Positions 16,352 to 24,375 of a stretch of DNA of 25,133 bases are shown one piece after another. Position numbers and translations under genes: made by a program. The DNA is from DATHBP01 sp035296085. GTDB lineage: Bacteria; Actinomycetota; Actinomycetes; Propionibacteriales; Nocardioidaceae. The notes below the pieces were generated by a model. That model did not search any database. It was not told where the DNA came from and worked only from the letters and a program-made list of their open reading frames with translations. The DNA is taken from positions 1-25,133 of the forward strand of contig DATHBP010000043.1 in the NCBI GenBank assembly GCA_035296085.1, given 5' to 3'. The stretch's first letter is position 1. Each line of letters starts with the position of its first letter.

Positions 16352-17236
16352 TCAGATGAGCAGCAAGGTGCGTACGCCCACGATGACCAGGCACAACACG
16401 AACAACGCCGCGAAGGCGCCCCACTGCAGCGCGTTGCGTCGGGCGGCGGGGGCGTAGGCGATGGCGGCCCCTAGCGCGAGCCCGGCGAGCAGCCCGCCGA
16501 GGTGACCCTGCCAGCTGATGTTGGTGCCGAGGAACGTGAACACCGCGTTGATGGCCAGCAGCGCGAGTAGCGAGCGAACGTCATATCCCCGCTTGAACGA
16601 GATGACGAGCATCGCTCCGAGCAACCCGAACACGGCGCCGGACGCGCCGACCGTGGATGTGAGCGGGTGGGCCAGCACATACACCGCGACGGATCCGGCG
16701 AGGCCGCACAGGAGGTAGAGGACGACGAACCGCAACCGGCCCAGCAGCGACTCCAGGGTCGGGCCGAAGAGCCACAGCGCCACCATGTTGAACGCCAGGT
16801 GCAGCAGGCCGACGTGCACGAAGACGCTGGTGAGCAAGCGCCACACCGCTCCGTCCGCCACCCCACCGGTGGCCCCGATCCCTTCGATGAACCCGACCTG
16901 GCCCACCATGGCGAGCCGGGACAGCAACGGGCTGGCGACCTCACCAGTCAGCTGGATGAGCAGAAAAACCACGACGTTGAGGGCGATGAGAACCTTGGTC
17001 ACGACGTCGCTGTTGGCGGCCACCGCGCCGCCGTAGACCGTGCGGGGCTGGCGCACCTGCGCAGCCCCTTCGGCGACGCACTCCGGGCAGTGGAAGCCGA
17101 CCGACGCCTGCCGCATGCAGTCAGGGCAGATGTAGCGGGTACAGCGTTGGCAGCGGATGTAGGTCTCGCGGTCGGGGTGGCGGTAGCACCTCGGTACTTG
17201 CCCTACTTCGTCCACGCGCCCAGCGGCGTCCGTCAC
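16352..17236 (-). CDS. Rhomboid-family intramembrane serine protease with N-terminal zinc-binding domain
   Basis: 294 residues from GTG 17236. The N-terminus (~15-55) has paired cysteines (CYRHPDRETYIRCQRC, ICPDC, HCPEC) typical of a B-box-like zinc finger. The rhomboid core has six or so membrane helices with VFVHVGLLHLAFNM in the second, GASGAVFG with nucleophile S199, and WQGHLGG with catalytic H245, so the Ser-His dyad is intact. Rhomboids cleave membrane proteins within the bilayer; the substrate of this one is unknown. The same zinc-finger rhomboid is commonly encoded near crgA and ppiA in actinobacteria. Confidence 0.93.
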   Translation of the reverse strand: MTDAAGRVDEVGQVPRCYRHPDRETYIRCQRCTRYICPDCMRQASVGFHCPECVAEGAAQVRQPRTVYGGAVAANSDVVTKVLIALNVVVFLLIQLTGEVASPLLSRLAMVGQVGFIEGIGATGGVADGAVWRLLTSVFVHVGLLHLAFNMVALWLFGPTLESLLGRLRFVVLYLLCGLAGSVAVYVLAHPLTSTVGASGAVFGLLGAMLVISFKRGYDVRSLLALLAINAVFTFLGTNISWQGHLGGLLAGLALGAAIAYAPAARRNALQWGAFAALFVLCLVIVGVRTLLLI

Positions 17237-17275
17237 GTGCCCGGCTCTCCCGTCACCCTGTTCCCGCAGCGTCCG

Positions 17276-17806
17276 TCAGCTGTCGCTGCGCGCGACGTCG
17301 ACCCGCTCGATCGTGATCGGCTCGGTCGGTCGGTCACCTCGGGCGGTCTTGGTGGAGGCGATCGCGTCAACCACCTCCCGACCGGCCTGGTCGCTGACCT
17401 CGCCGAAGATCGTGTGCTTGTTGTTGAGCCAAGGGGTGGCGCCTACGGTGATGAAGAACTGCGACCCGTTGGTGCCTGGTCCGGCGTTCGCCATCGCGAG
17501 CAGGTAGGGACGGTCGAACTGCAGGTCCGGGTGTGGCTCGTCCTTGAACTGGTAGCCCGGACCGCCGGTGCCGGTGCCGAGCCGGTCGCCGGTCTGGATC
17601 ATGAAGCCCTGGATGACCCGGTGGAAGACGACGCCGTCGTAGAACGGTTCGGACTTCGTCTCCCCGGTCTCGGGGTCGGTCCACTCCTTCGTCCCCTCGG
17701 CCAGACCGACGAAGTTGCGGACGGTCTCGGGAGCGTGGTCGGGGAACAGCGCGACGGTGATGTCGCCCTTGCTCGTCTTCAACGTCGCATGCAGCTGCTG
17801 GGCCAC
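17276..17806 (-). CDS. ppiA: Cyclophilin-type peptidyl-prolyl cis-trans isomerase
   Basis: 176 residues from GTG 17806. I prefer this to GTG 17818 because AGGTGA is well spaced before it and the product then starts AQQLHATLKTSKGDI like streptomycete homologues. All cyclophilin motifs are present: FYDGVVFHRVIQGFMIQTGD (catalytic Arg and Phe), LAMANAGPGTNGSQFFIT and HTIFGEV. There is no signal peptide, so it is cytosolic. It isomerises X-Pro bonds during folding. It lies 39 bases upstream of the rhomboid gene on the same strand; the position corresponds to Rv0009 in mycobacteria. Confidence 0.95.
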   Translation of the reverse strand: MAQQLHATLKTSKGDITVALFPDHAPETVRNFVGLAEGTKEWTDPETGETKSEPFYDGVVFHRVIQGFMIQTGDRLGTGTGGPGYQFKDEPHPDLQFDRPYLLAMANAGPGTNGSQFFITVGATPWLNNKHTIFGEVSDQAGREVVDAIASTKTARGDRPTEPITIERVDVARSDS

Positions 17807-17918
17807 GAGGGTGGTCACCTTTCTGAGTCGGGCTTGCTGAGTCTGCGCCTGCGGTGTCCGGCCGTTCGCGTCGGGCGTTCCCGGATCGCAACGCCGCCCC
17901 ATCCTTCCACGGGTCCGC

Positions 17919-17943
17919 GCACGCTGCCGCCCGCGCAGCGTGC
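17919..17943. promoter_or_regulatory. 9-base perfect inverted repeat between ppiA and DUF5324-like gene
   Basis: GCACGCTGC (17919-17927) and GCAGCGTGC (17935-17943) are exact inverted copies separated by CGCCCGC. The element lies in the 233-base divergent gap, 113 bases from the ppiA start and 97 bases from the rightward gene, a suitable place for a shared operator. Apart from it the gap shows no gene and no convincing -35/-10 pair. Confidence 0.4.
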
Positions 17944-18039
17944 AGGTGATTACCGAGCCGTACGCACCCCCTGAGGTTTACCGGTAGGGACCCTCGCGGC
18001 ATGATCGGGACGAAGCGAGACGAATCCGAGGAGGACCAG

Positions 18040-18762
18040 ATGACGGACACAGAGGTACGGCGCGGTCGCGTACGCGGCATCGCCTATCGAGCACGCACGA
18101 CGCGAGGACCCAAGGCCGGCCAGGTCAAGGTCGAAGTGACACCGGAACCGGATGTGTCGGTGGTTCGCGCCCCGCGGATCGGCCGGGCGAAGGAGCGGTT
18201 CGCGCCGAAGGTGCAGATCGCCAGGGAGAAGTACATCCCTGCGGCCGAACTGGCCGCACTGCGCACGCGTCAGCACGTACGCGAGGAGCTGGTGCCGCAG
18301 GTGACGGCTGCAGTCACCGCTGCCATGGCGGCCTCCGAGCCCTACCGCAAAGAGGCTCAGCGCCGCAGCGTCGCGGCGGCAGCGGCACTGCGCGGAGCGG
18401 AGGTCGAGGTTCACGAGCCGGAGAAGTCGCACCGGATCCGCACCATGCTGGTGACGCTCGGTCTCGGCGGCATCGCCGCGGCGGCGTACAAGTGGTTCAC
18501 CGGCAAGGAGGCAGACTCCTCCTGGGAGCAGGCCTACCAGCCGACGCCGGCTCAACCGACCGAGTCCCTAACCACCCCGAAGGACCCGTTCGCTGCACCA
18601 TCGCCGACCGACCCCGGCGCTGCCGGCCCGGACGAAGTGCTGGCCGACTCCGCCGAGGTGCCGCACGACCCGACATCGATCGACTCACCGCTCGAGGAGC
18701 AGATCCTCGACCCGGCCGATACGTCGGACCTGCCAGCGACGGACGGCGACCGCAAGTCCTGA
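18040..18762 (+). CDS. DUF5324-like membrane-associated protein
   Basis: 240 residues from ATG 18040, with GAGGAGGA just upstream (18028-18035). The middle (~45-120) is an Ala/Arg/Glu-rich helical stretch (AKERFAPKVQIAREKYIPAA and LVPQVTAAVTAAMAASEPY), probably a coiled coil. One hydrophobic helix follows (~143-160, MLVTLGLGGIAAAAYKWF), then a disordered Pro/Asp/Thr tail. Streptomyces have a similar helical protein with a single membrane helix (DUF5324) next to the same cyclophilin gene, and the resemblance in layout and location is why I use that name. Function is unknown. It converges on the MBL gene with a 13-base gap. Confidence 0.6.
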   Translation: MTDTEVRRGRVRGIAYRARTTRGPKAGQVKVEVTPEPDVSVVRAPRIGRAKERFAPKVQIAREKYIPAAELAALRTRQHVREELVPQVTAAVTAAMAASEPYRKEAQRRSVAAAAALRGAEVEVHEPEKSHRIRTMLVTLGLGGIAAAAYKWFTGKEADSSWEQAYQPTPAQPTESLTTPKDPFAAPSPTDPGAAGPDEVLADSAEVPHDPTSIDSPLEEQILDPADTSDLPATDGDRKS

Positions 18763-18775
18763 GCGCCCGTAGGAG

Positions 18776-19411
18776 TCAGTGGCCCCGCGCTATCCATTCG
18801 TCGAGGTGCGGGGCCTCTGCTCCGATGGTGGTGTCGTCGCCGTGGCCGGTGTGCACCGCCGTGTCCGCCGGCAGGTCGAGGAGTCGGTCGCGGATCGACG
18901 CGATGATCGTCGGGAAGTCGCTGTACGAGCGGCCGGTCGCGCCAGGTCCGCCGGCGAACAACGTGTCACCGGTGAACACAGCACCTAGCTCTGGCACGTA
19001 GAGACAGACCGAGCCCGGTGAGTGCCCCGGCGTATGCATCACATGCAAGGTCAGCCCGGCCACCCGGATGCGCTGTCCTTCGGTCAGCGTCTCGTCCGGT
19101 GCGAGATGCGGGTGGGTCTGCTCCCACAGCGGCAGGTCGTCGGGATGGAGATGGACCGGCGCGTCCGTGAGCGACGCGAGGTTCGCCGCTTCGTTGATGT
19201 GGTCGTCGTGGGCGTGGGTGCAGACGATGGCCGCGACCGTACGGTCGTCGATCGCGTCAGCGATCGCGCCGGCGTCGTGCGGCGCGTCGAGCACGACGAC
19301 CTCGTCGTCGTCGCCGACGATCCACACGTTGTTGTCGACGACCCAGCTGCCACCATCGAGGTTGAACGTCCCGGAGGTGACGACCTTCTCGATGCGAACG
19401 CGGCCGCTCAC
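18776..19411 (-). CDS. Metallo-beta-lactamase-fold hydrolase, mscR partner
   Basis: 211 residues from GTG 19411, which overlaps the mscR stop by 4 bases (GTGA). It has the binuclear zinc motifs of glyoxalase II-type MBL enzymes: CTHAHDDH (HxHxDH), HTPGHSPGSV, FTGDTLFAGG and the late HTGHGDD. An MBL gene directly after S-hydroxymethyl-mycothiol dehydrogenase is conserved in actinobacteria (Rv2260 follows Rv2259 in M. tuberculosis). By analogy with glutathione systems it probably hydrolyses the S-formyl-mycothiol product to formate and free mycothiol. That reaction is inferred from context and fold. Confidence 0.9.
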   Translation of the reverse strand: MSGRVRIEKVVTSGTFNLDGGSWVVDNNVWIVGDDDEVVVLDAPHDAGAIADAIDDRTVAAIVCTHAHDDHINEAANLASLTDAPVHLHPDDLPLWEQTHPHLAPDETLTEGQRIRVAGLTLHVMHTPGHSPGSVCLYVPELGAVFTGDTLFAGGPGATGRSYSDFPTIIASIRDRLLDLPADTAVHTGHGDDTTIGAEAPHLDEWIARGH

Positions 19412-20493
19412 CACACCACCACCGATCGCAGCACCTCGCCGCGGTGCATCTTGTCGAAAGCGGCTTCCACGTCGCCGATTCCGATCGTCTCGCTGACGAA
19501 AGCGTCCAGGTCGAGCCGGCCCTGCTGATAGAGGTCGACGAGCATCGGGAAGTCGCGGGTCGGCAGGCAGTCGCCGTACCAGCTCGACTTCACAGCCCCG
19601 CCCCGCCCGAACACGTCGAGCAGAGGCAGCTCCATCGTCATGTCTGGTGTGGGGACGCCGACGAGCACGACAGTGCCGGCGAGGTCGCGGGCGTAGAAAG
19701 CCTGCCGGAAGGTCTCCGGCCGACCCACCGCGTCGATCACCACATCGGCTCCGAAGCCCCCGGTCAACGCCTGAATGGCCTCGACCGGGTTGGTGGACGA
19801 CGCGTCGACGGTGTCGGTTGCCCCAAGGCGCTTGGCCCACTCCAGCTTCCGGGCGTCGATGTCCACGGCGATGATCGTGCGAGCGCCGGCGAGGCGGGAG
19901 CCGGCGACTGCCGCCGAGCCGACCCCTCCGCAACCGATGACCGCCACCGTGTCGCCGCGGCCGACGTTGCCGGTGTTGATCGCGGCACCCAGTCCCGCCA
20001 TCACGCCGCATCCCAGCAGCCCGACGGCGGCCGGGTTCGCGGCCGCGTCGACCTTGGTGCACTGCCCGGCTGCGACCAGGGTCTTGTCGGCGAACGCACC
20101 GATCCCGAGAGCCGGGGTGAGCGCAGTGCCGTCTTCGAGCCTCATCGGCTGGCTGGCGTTGGCGGTGTCGAAGCAGTACCACGGCCTACCGCGTCGGCAG
20201 GCGCGGCAGTCTCCGCACACCGCACGCCAGTTGAGGACGACGAAGTCGCCGGGCGAGACGTCTGTCACGCCCTGGCCCACTTCCTCGACGACACCGGACG
20301 CCTCGTGGCCGAGCAGGAAGGGAAAGTCGTCGTTGATGCCGCCCTCGCGGTAGTGCAGGTCGGTGTGGCACACGCCGCACGCCCGGACCCGTACGAGTGC
20401 TTCGCCCGGCCCCGGGTCGGGCACCACCACCGTCTCGAGGGTGACGGGTGAGCCCTTGCTCCGGGCGATCACCCCTTGCACGTGGTGCGGCAT
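19408..20493 (-). CDS. mscR: S-(hydroxymethyl)mycothiol dehydrogenase (mycothiol-dependent formaldehyde dehydrogenase)
   Basis: 361 residues from ATG 20493, with AGGAGG 9 bases upstream; the length equals Rv2259 (AdhE2/MscR). A zinc-dependent medium-chain dehydrogenase: catalytic zinc ligands in ACGVCHTD (C42) and LLGHEASG (H63), structural zinc C93/C96/C99/C107 (CGDCRACRRGRPWYC), and NAD-binding AVIGCGGVG. Long stretches such as YREGGIND, VVLNWRAVCG and VLVGVPTPDM are near identical to the mycobacterial enzyme as I recall it. It oxidises the adduct of formaldehyde and mycothiol with NAD, detoxifying formaldehyde and, in mycobacteria, S-nitrosomycothiol. First gene of a two-gene unit with the MBL hydrolase. 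Confidence 0.95.
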   Translation of the reverse strand: MPHHVQGVIARSKGSPVTLETVVVPDPGPGEALVRVRACGVCHTDLHYREGGINDDFPFLLGHEASGVVEEVGQGVTDVSPGDFVVLNWRAVCGDCRACRRGRPWYCFDTANASQPMRLEDGTALTPALGIGAFADKTLVAAGQCTKVDAAANPAAVGLLGCGVMAGLGAAINTGNVGRGDTVAVIGCGGVGSAAVAGSRLAGARTIIAVDIDARKLEWAKRLGATDTVDASSTNPVEAIQALTGGFGADVVIDAVGRPETFRQAFYARDLAGTVVLVGVPTPDMTMELPLLDVFGRGGAVKSSWYGDCLPTRDFPMLVDLYQQGRLDLDAFVSETIGIGDVEAAFDKMHRGEVLRSVVVW

Positions 20494-20515
20494 CGCTGCG
20501 TCCTCCTGACTCTGG

Positions 20516-20929
20516 TCATCTCGCTTGCGGGTTCTCGAGCGGCGGCGTCCCGACCCGAGTGGCTGAGCCCTGCTCCACCAGTTGTGCTCGCACGCTGGCC
20601 GTCGCCCGGCGCTCAGCCACGAACGACAGGATCGGCACCGTACCCAACACCAGCGTGAGCGCGGTGAAGCCGAGCGACCAGCGGCAGCGCCGGGCCAGGT
20701 CGAGAGCGGCGACCAGGAACACCATGTACAGGAAGCCGTGAGCGACGCCGAGATACTCCGTGATGGCTTCGCCGAGCAGCTGCGGCGACGAGCCCTCAGG
20801 TGTCAGGTACTTCAGCGGCACGCCGACCAGCACGAGCACGATGAGCAGCGTCCCCACGACGTAGGCCATGACCCGGTAGCGGGTCAGCGCGCCGGGGACG
20901 CCGGTGAGCGCTGGCGGGGTTTCAGGCAC
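20516..20929 (-). CDS. DUF3817 integral membrane protein
   Basis: 137 residues from GTG 20929. Three membrane helices can be seen: ~20-40 (VMAYVVGTLLIVLVLVGVPL), ~64-80 (FLYMVFLVAALDLA) and ~85-105 (LGFTALTLVLGTVPILSFVAE). The motif YLGVAHGFLYMVFL is typical of DUF3817, a family of unknown function often found beside respiratory or transport genes. It is leftward, 6 bases downstream of the SURF1 gene, so the two are likely cotranscribed; mscR follows after 22 bases. Confidence 0.85.
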   Translation of the reverse strand: MPETPPALTGVPGALTRYRVMAYVVGTLLIVLVLVGVPLKYLTPEGSSPQLLGEAITEYLGVAHGFLYMVFLVAALDLARRCRWSLGFTALTLVLGTVPILSFVAERRATASVRAQLVEQGSATRVGTPPLENPQAR

Positions 20930-20935
20930 GGTCGG

Positions 20936-21682
20936 TCACGCTACCCGAGCGTCACGGACCACCCGCCACCACATGAACGCGACGAAAGCCCCGAAGATCC
21001 ACCACTGCGAGGCGTACGCGAGGTTGCGCCAGCCGGCGCCGCCCGACACCTGCGGCACGGGCTGCGGTACGACGGTCAGGCCGGCCGACGGCGGCCGCTG
21101 CGCGGCCAGCACGACGTAGCCGCTGTAGAGGTCGAACGGCACCCGCGAGACCAACGCCGCAGTGCTGACCGACCCGACGACGCGGTCGCCGGCACCGGCA
21201 GGGCGTGCGGGACCAGTCAGCGGCTCCGGCGGGCGTAGCCAGCCGGTGACCGTGACCGCGCCGGGCGGGACAGCTGCGGGTGTGGTGGGCAGGTCGTCGA
21301 CCCATCCGCGGACGACGAGGATCGCCGAGCTTGCGACGCGCAGCGGGGAGATGACCCAGTAGCCGGCGCGACCGGCGAGCGGGCGGCGCACGTAGAACTG
21401 CTCCGCGGCGGCGTAGCGGCCGGTCACGGCAACCTTCGTGCCGATGCTGTCAGCCGGGATCGGTGCATCAGCCGACACCACGCGCTCGAGCGGCACCGGG
21501 GCGGCGGATGCGGCGGCTTTCGCCGCTGCCGTCACCGCCTGGTGGCGCTGGTCGTCGTAGCGCGCCAGCTGCCACCAGCCCATGACCAGCATGGCGGCCA
21601 GCAGACACACCGCGACGATGTGTATTCCAAGCATCCGGGGGCTTACGAGCGAGGCTGGCTTGGCGGCGCTCCCGGCGGTCAT
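20936..21682 (-). CDS. SURF1 family cytochrome oxidase assembly protein
   Basis: 248 residues from ATG 21682; an in-frame start 17 codons upstream exists but would run into the divergent promoter region. Two membrane helices bracket the protein as in SURF1: ~19-37 (LGIHIVAVCLLAAMLVMGWW, ending in the WQLARYDD motif) and ~225-243 (WWIFGAFVAFMWWRVVRD). The extracytoplasmic part has VAVTGRYAAAEQFYVRRPL, GYWVISPLR and ILVVRGWV, all usual SURF1 blocks. SURF1 proteins help insert heme a into aa3-type oxidase. Divergent from the sigma factor gene. Confidence 0.92.
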   Translation of the reverse strand: MTAGSAAKPASLVSPRMLGIHIVAVCLLAAMLVMGWWQLARYDDQRHQAVTAAAKAAASAAPVPLERVVSADAPIPADSIGTKVAVTGRYAAAEQFYVRRPLAGRAGYWVISPLRVASSAILVVRGWVDDLPTTPAAVPPGAVTVTGWLRPPEPLTGPARPAGAGDRVVGSVSTAALVSRVPFDLYSGYVVLAAQRPPSAGLTVVPQPVPQVSGGAGWRNLAYASQWWIFGAFVAFMWWRVVRDARVA

Positions 21683-21786
21683 GGCGCTTCGATGATCACA
21701 CGCTCGCGGAGCCGTGGACGCCGCTGGCCGCATGGCTGCGATGCTGCACCGGGCGGCTCACCGGGCAGGTTTCTCCCGAAACGGCG

Positions 21787-21814
21787 TTGGCTTATGCGCC
21801 CGGAGCGCGATATG
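21787..21814 (+). promoter_or_regulatory. Candidate promoter of the ECF sigma factor gene
   Basis: TTGGCT (21787-21792), a 16-base spacer and GATATG (21809-21814) give a weak housekeeping-type promoter 32 bases before the GTG start. A small inverted repeat GTTTC-TCCC-GAAAC at 21769-21782 lies just upstream and might bind a regulator. Confidence 0.25.
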
Positions 21815-21845
21815 CGAGCAAGGACCACACCGCAAGGGAGAAGCT

Positions 21846-23009
21846 GTGCTGGCTGGAACGCCCGATCAGCGGGCCGCAGGACTGTGGAGCGATGCACAAC
21901 GGCGCCGGCTGGTGGCGCTGTGCTCGAGCATCACCGGCGACCGCAGCGCTGCGGAGGACCTGGCCCAGGAGACGCTGCTCGAGGCGTGGCGCAATCTCCA
22001 CAAGCTGCACGACCCGGCCGGCATGGACCGCTGGCTCGCGGCGATCGCCCGGAACGTCTGCCGCCGCGAGGCCAGGCGAGTCGGTCACGACCCGGTCGTG
22101 GCGGAGCCGCAGCAGCTGGCCGACCTCGGTGGTGAAGACCTCGCCGTGGAGCTGGATCTGGAGCGCGCAGAGCTTGCGGAGCTTCTCGACCGGGCGTTGG
22201 CGCTCCTGCCCGTCGCCACCCGCGCCGTGCTGGTCGATCGCTTCGTGCACGAGTCTCCGTACGCGGAGATCGCCGCGCGACACGGGCTGTCGGTGGACGC
22301 GGTCTCGATGCGGGTCAGCCGAGGCAAGCTCGTTCTCCGCACACTGTTCGAATCGCAGCTGAGGGAGGAAGCCGCTGCGTACGGCCTTGTCTCAAGCTCA
22401 GGTGGCGGGTGGCAAGAGACCCGGCTGTGGTGCGAGAACTGCGGCCGGTGCCGGCTGCTGATGCGTCGTGAGCCCGCTCCCGGCGCAATCTCGTTCCGCT
22501 GTCCCGGCTGTAGTCCTGACCCGGCGGTGCTCACGTCCCGGCTCTCGCTGGCCAACCCCTACTTCGCCCGGCTGGTGGGTGACTTGGTACGACCGTCGGC
22601 GATCGCCGCGCGTACCGCGGCATGGGTGCACTCCTACTACGGCAAGGGTGCTGAGTCGGGTCAGGTCGTCTGCACGCGATGCGGGCGGCGGGTCGCACTG
22701 CGGCGGTTTGCGGCCGACGACGCTGAACGGCCCGGCGACAAGGCGCAAGCAGGGTTGCTGGCCGTCTGCGGCGGCTGCGGCGAGGCGGTGTCGTCGTCGC
22801 TGCAGGGACTGGCACTGGCGACCCCCGAGGTACGCCTCTTTCGCCGCAGCCATCGCCGGCTGCGCCTCCTGCCCGAGTACGACGTCGAGCACCGCGGTCT
22901 CGACGCGACGGTCGTCCGCGTCCAGAGCGCCTCGAGCAGCGCACGCATCGACGCAGTCTTCTGCCGCGGGACGCTCCGCCTGCTGAGCGTCCACGGTCCG
23001 ACCGGCTGA
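21846..23009 (+). CDS. ECF sigma factor with cysteine-rich C-terminal extension
   Basis: 387 residues from GTG 21846, with AGGGAGA at 21834-21840. Sigma region 2 is at ~20-85 (GDRSAAEDLAQETLLEAWRN and MDRWLAAIARNVCRREARR), region 4 at ~120-175 (RALALLPVATRAVLVDRF and YAEIAARHGLSVDAVSMRV). An extra ~210 residues follow, twice the usual ECF length being reached. They hold two four-cysteine sets, C196/C199/C219/C222 and C276/C279/C308/C311, which look like two zinc ribbons. A final beta-rich stretch (RLRLLPEYDVEHRGLDATVV) follows. No anti-sigma gene is adjacent, so the extension may be the built-in control or sensor. The next gene, 10 bases on, is an MFS exporter. Confidence 0.85.
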   Translation: MLAGTPDQRAAGLWSDAQRRRLVALCSSITGDRSAAEDLAQETLLEAWRNLHKLHDPAGMDRWLAAIARNVCRREARRVGHDPVVAEPQQLADLGGEDLAVELDLERAELAELLDRALALLPVATRAVLVDRFVHESPYAEIAARHGLSVDAVSMRVSRGKLVLRTLFESQLREEAAAYGLVSSSGGGWQETRLWCENCGRCRLLMRREPAPGAISFRCPGCSPDPAVLTSRLSLANPYFARLVGDLVRPSAIAARTAAWVHSYYGKGAESGQVVCTRCGRRVALRRFAADDAERPGDKAQAGLLAVCGGCGEAVSSSLQGLALATPEVRLFRRSHRRLRLLPEYDVEHRGLDATVVRVQSASSSARIDAVFCRGTLRLLSVHGPTG

Positions 23010-23019
23010 GCTCGCGCAC

Positions 23020-24270
23020 ATGCTGTCCGTCCTGCGCCGACGGAACTTCGCCCTGCTGTGGCTTGGCGGGTTCGTGTCCATCGCCGGTGACTGGGTGCTC
23101 CACGCGGCGCTCCCCTTCTTCGTCTACGCCGAGACGGGCTCCACCATCGCCACGGCAGGCATGATCGCGGCCGAGCTGTTGCCCGGCTTCCTGCTCGGCT
23201 CGGTGGCCGGAGTGTTCGTAGACCGCTGGCCCCGCAAGAAAGTCTTGGTCTACGCCAACCTGTTGCAGGCCGCTGTCGTGGCCGTGTTGGTCCTGGTCCC
23301 GCAGGGCTGGCTATGGCTCGTCTATGCCGTCGCGGCGGCCCAGTCGGCCGTCGCATCGTTCTCCGGTCCGGCGGAGAGCGCGCTGCTGCCGAGTCTGGTG
23401 GACGATGCGGACCTCGTGCCCGCCAACGCCCTCAATGCGCTCAACAACCGGTTGGGCCGTCTCGTCGGTGTCCCGATCGGAGGTGCGCTGCTCGGTGCGG
23501 TCGGGCTACCGGCCGTGGTGGCGGTGGACGTGCTGACCTTCCTCGGGGCCGCCCTGCTCATCGCCCCGATCGCCGTGCCGCACCCGCCGGTCACCAACCA
23601 CGACGAGCGCGGAGCCGGGGAGGTGGTCGAGTCAGCCTGGTCGTCGTTGTGGCAGGAGTGGAAGGCGGGTCTGCGCATCGTCGGTCGAGAACGCACGATC
23701 GCGGTCATCTTCTGCGTCCTCGGGCTGATGACGTTCGGCGGCACGATGCTCGACCCGCTCGACGTGGCGTGGGCGCGCAGCGTGCTGGGCGCCGGACCGG
23801 AGATCTACGCGACGCTGCTGGCAACGCATGCAGCGAGCGGGATTTTCGGCACCTTGGTCGTGGGCCGGTTCGGCACCGGCTGGCAGCCGCGCCACCTGAT
23901 GGGGTGGACGTCTGTCCTGGCCGGCCTGTCCTGCGCGGTGCAGTACAACATCCCGCTCGTGTGGCTCGCGCTGTCGATGTCGGCCCTGCGAGGGTTTACG
24001 TCGGTCATCTCCTCTGTGGCGGTGGAGACGGTCGTCCAGCGCGGGATCCCGGATCAGTACCGCGGCCGGGTGTTCGGAGCGCTCGGCGCTTCCGGCAGTC
24101 TGCTCAGCCTGCTAGGCGCCGGCGTCGGCGGAGTGTTCGCGGAAGTGGTCGGCATCGTGCCCATGCTCAACGTCGCCGCCGGGCTCATCGTGCTGGCCGG
24201 CCTCGTCGTCCTGCGTGCGTTTCGGCCAGCCACCACCGACGGGCAGACGGCCCACGCGCGAGTGGGCTGA
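23020..24270 (+). CDS. MFS transporter (putative exporter)
   Basis: 416 residues from ATG 23020, 10 bases after the sigma factor stop, so probably cotranscribed. About twelve membrane helices. The opening (RRRNFALLWLGGFVSIAGDW) and the loop after helix 2-3 (GVFVDRWPRKKVLVYANLLQ) are typical of the MFS_3/EntS-like exporters. Another family mark is PSLVDDADLVPANALNALNN between the halves of the N-terminal bundle. Substrate is unknown. Coupling to a sigma factor with a zinc-ribbon extension suggests its expression answers to metal or thiol stress, but this is inference. Confidence 0.9.
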   Translation: MLSVLRRRNFALLWLGGFVSIAGDWVLHAALPFFVYAETGSTIATAGMIAAELLPGFLLGSVAGVFVDRWPRKKVLVYANLLQAAVVAVLVLVPQGWLWLVYAVAAAQSAVASFSGPAESALLPSLVDDADLVPANALNALNNRLGRLVGVPIGGALLGAVGLPAVVAVDVLTFLGAALLIAPIAVPHPPVTNHDERGAGEVVESAWSSLWQEWKAGLRIVGRERTIAVIFCVLGLMTFGGTMLDPLDVAWARSVLGAGPEIYATLLATHAASGIFGTLVVGRFGTGWQPRHLMGWTSVLAGLSCAVQYNIPLVWLALSMSALRGFTSVISSVAVETVVQRGIPDQYRGRVFGALGASGSLLSLLGAGVGGVFAEVVGIVPMLNVAAGLIVLAGLVVLRAFRPATTDGQTAHARVG

Positions 24271-24318
24271 CGCTGCTGCGCGTACGCTGGGCGATCCGGT
24301 GCGGAACTTCGCCGGAGC

Positions 24319-24340
24319 GTGCCTCCAGTTCTCGAGGCAC
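24319..24340. terminator. Hairpin between MFS gene and sortase gene
   Basis: GTGCCTC (24319-24325) and GAGGCAC (24334-24340) pair perfectly around an 8-base loop, 48 bases after the MFS stop and 35 bases before the sortase start. It may end the MFS transcript or sit in the sortase leader. TACGCT at 24283-24288 is a possible -10 for the sortase, which would place the hairpin in its leader. Confidence 0.35.
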
Positions 24341-24375
24341 AGAGCTAGCCGAACCGGGAAAGGTGGTCAAGCACG

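Noticed and set aside
16667..17974. Long + strand open frame across the rhomboid and ppiA genes (435 codons)
   Set aside because: It is antisense to two genes with intact catalytic motifs; the product resembles no protein family.
19444..20451. + strand open frame opposite mscR
   Set aside because: mscR on the minus strand is full length with all zinc ligands; the opposite frame is a shadow.
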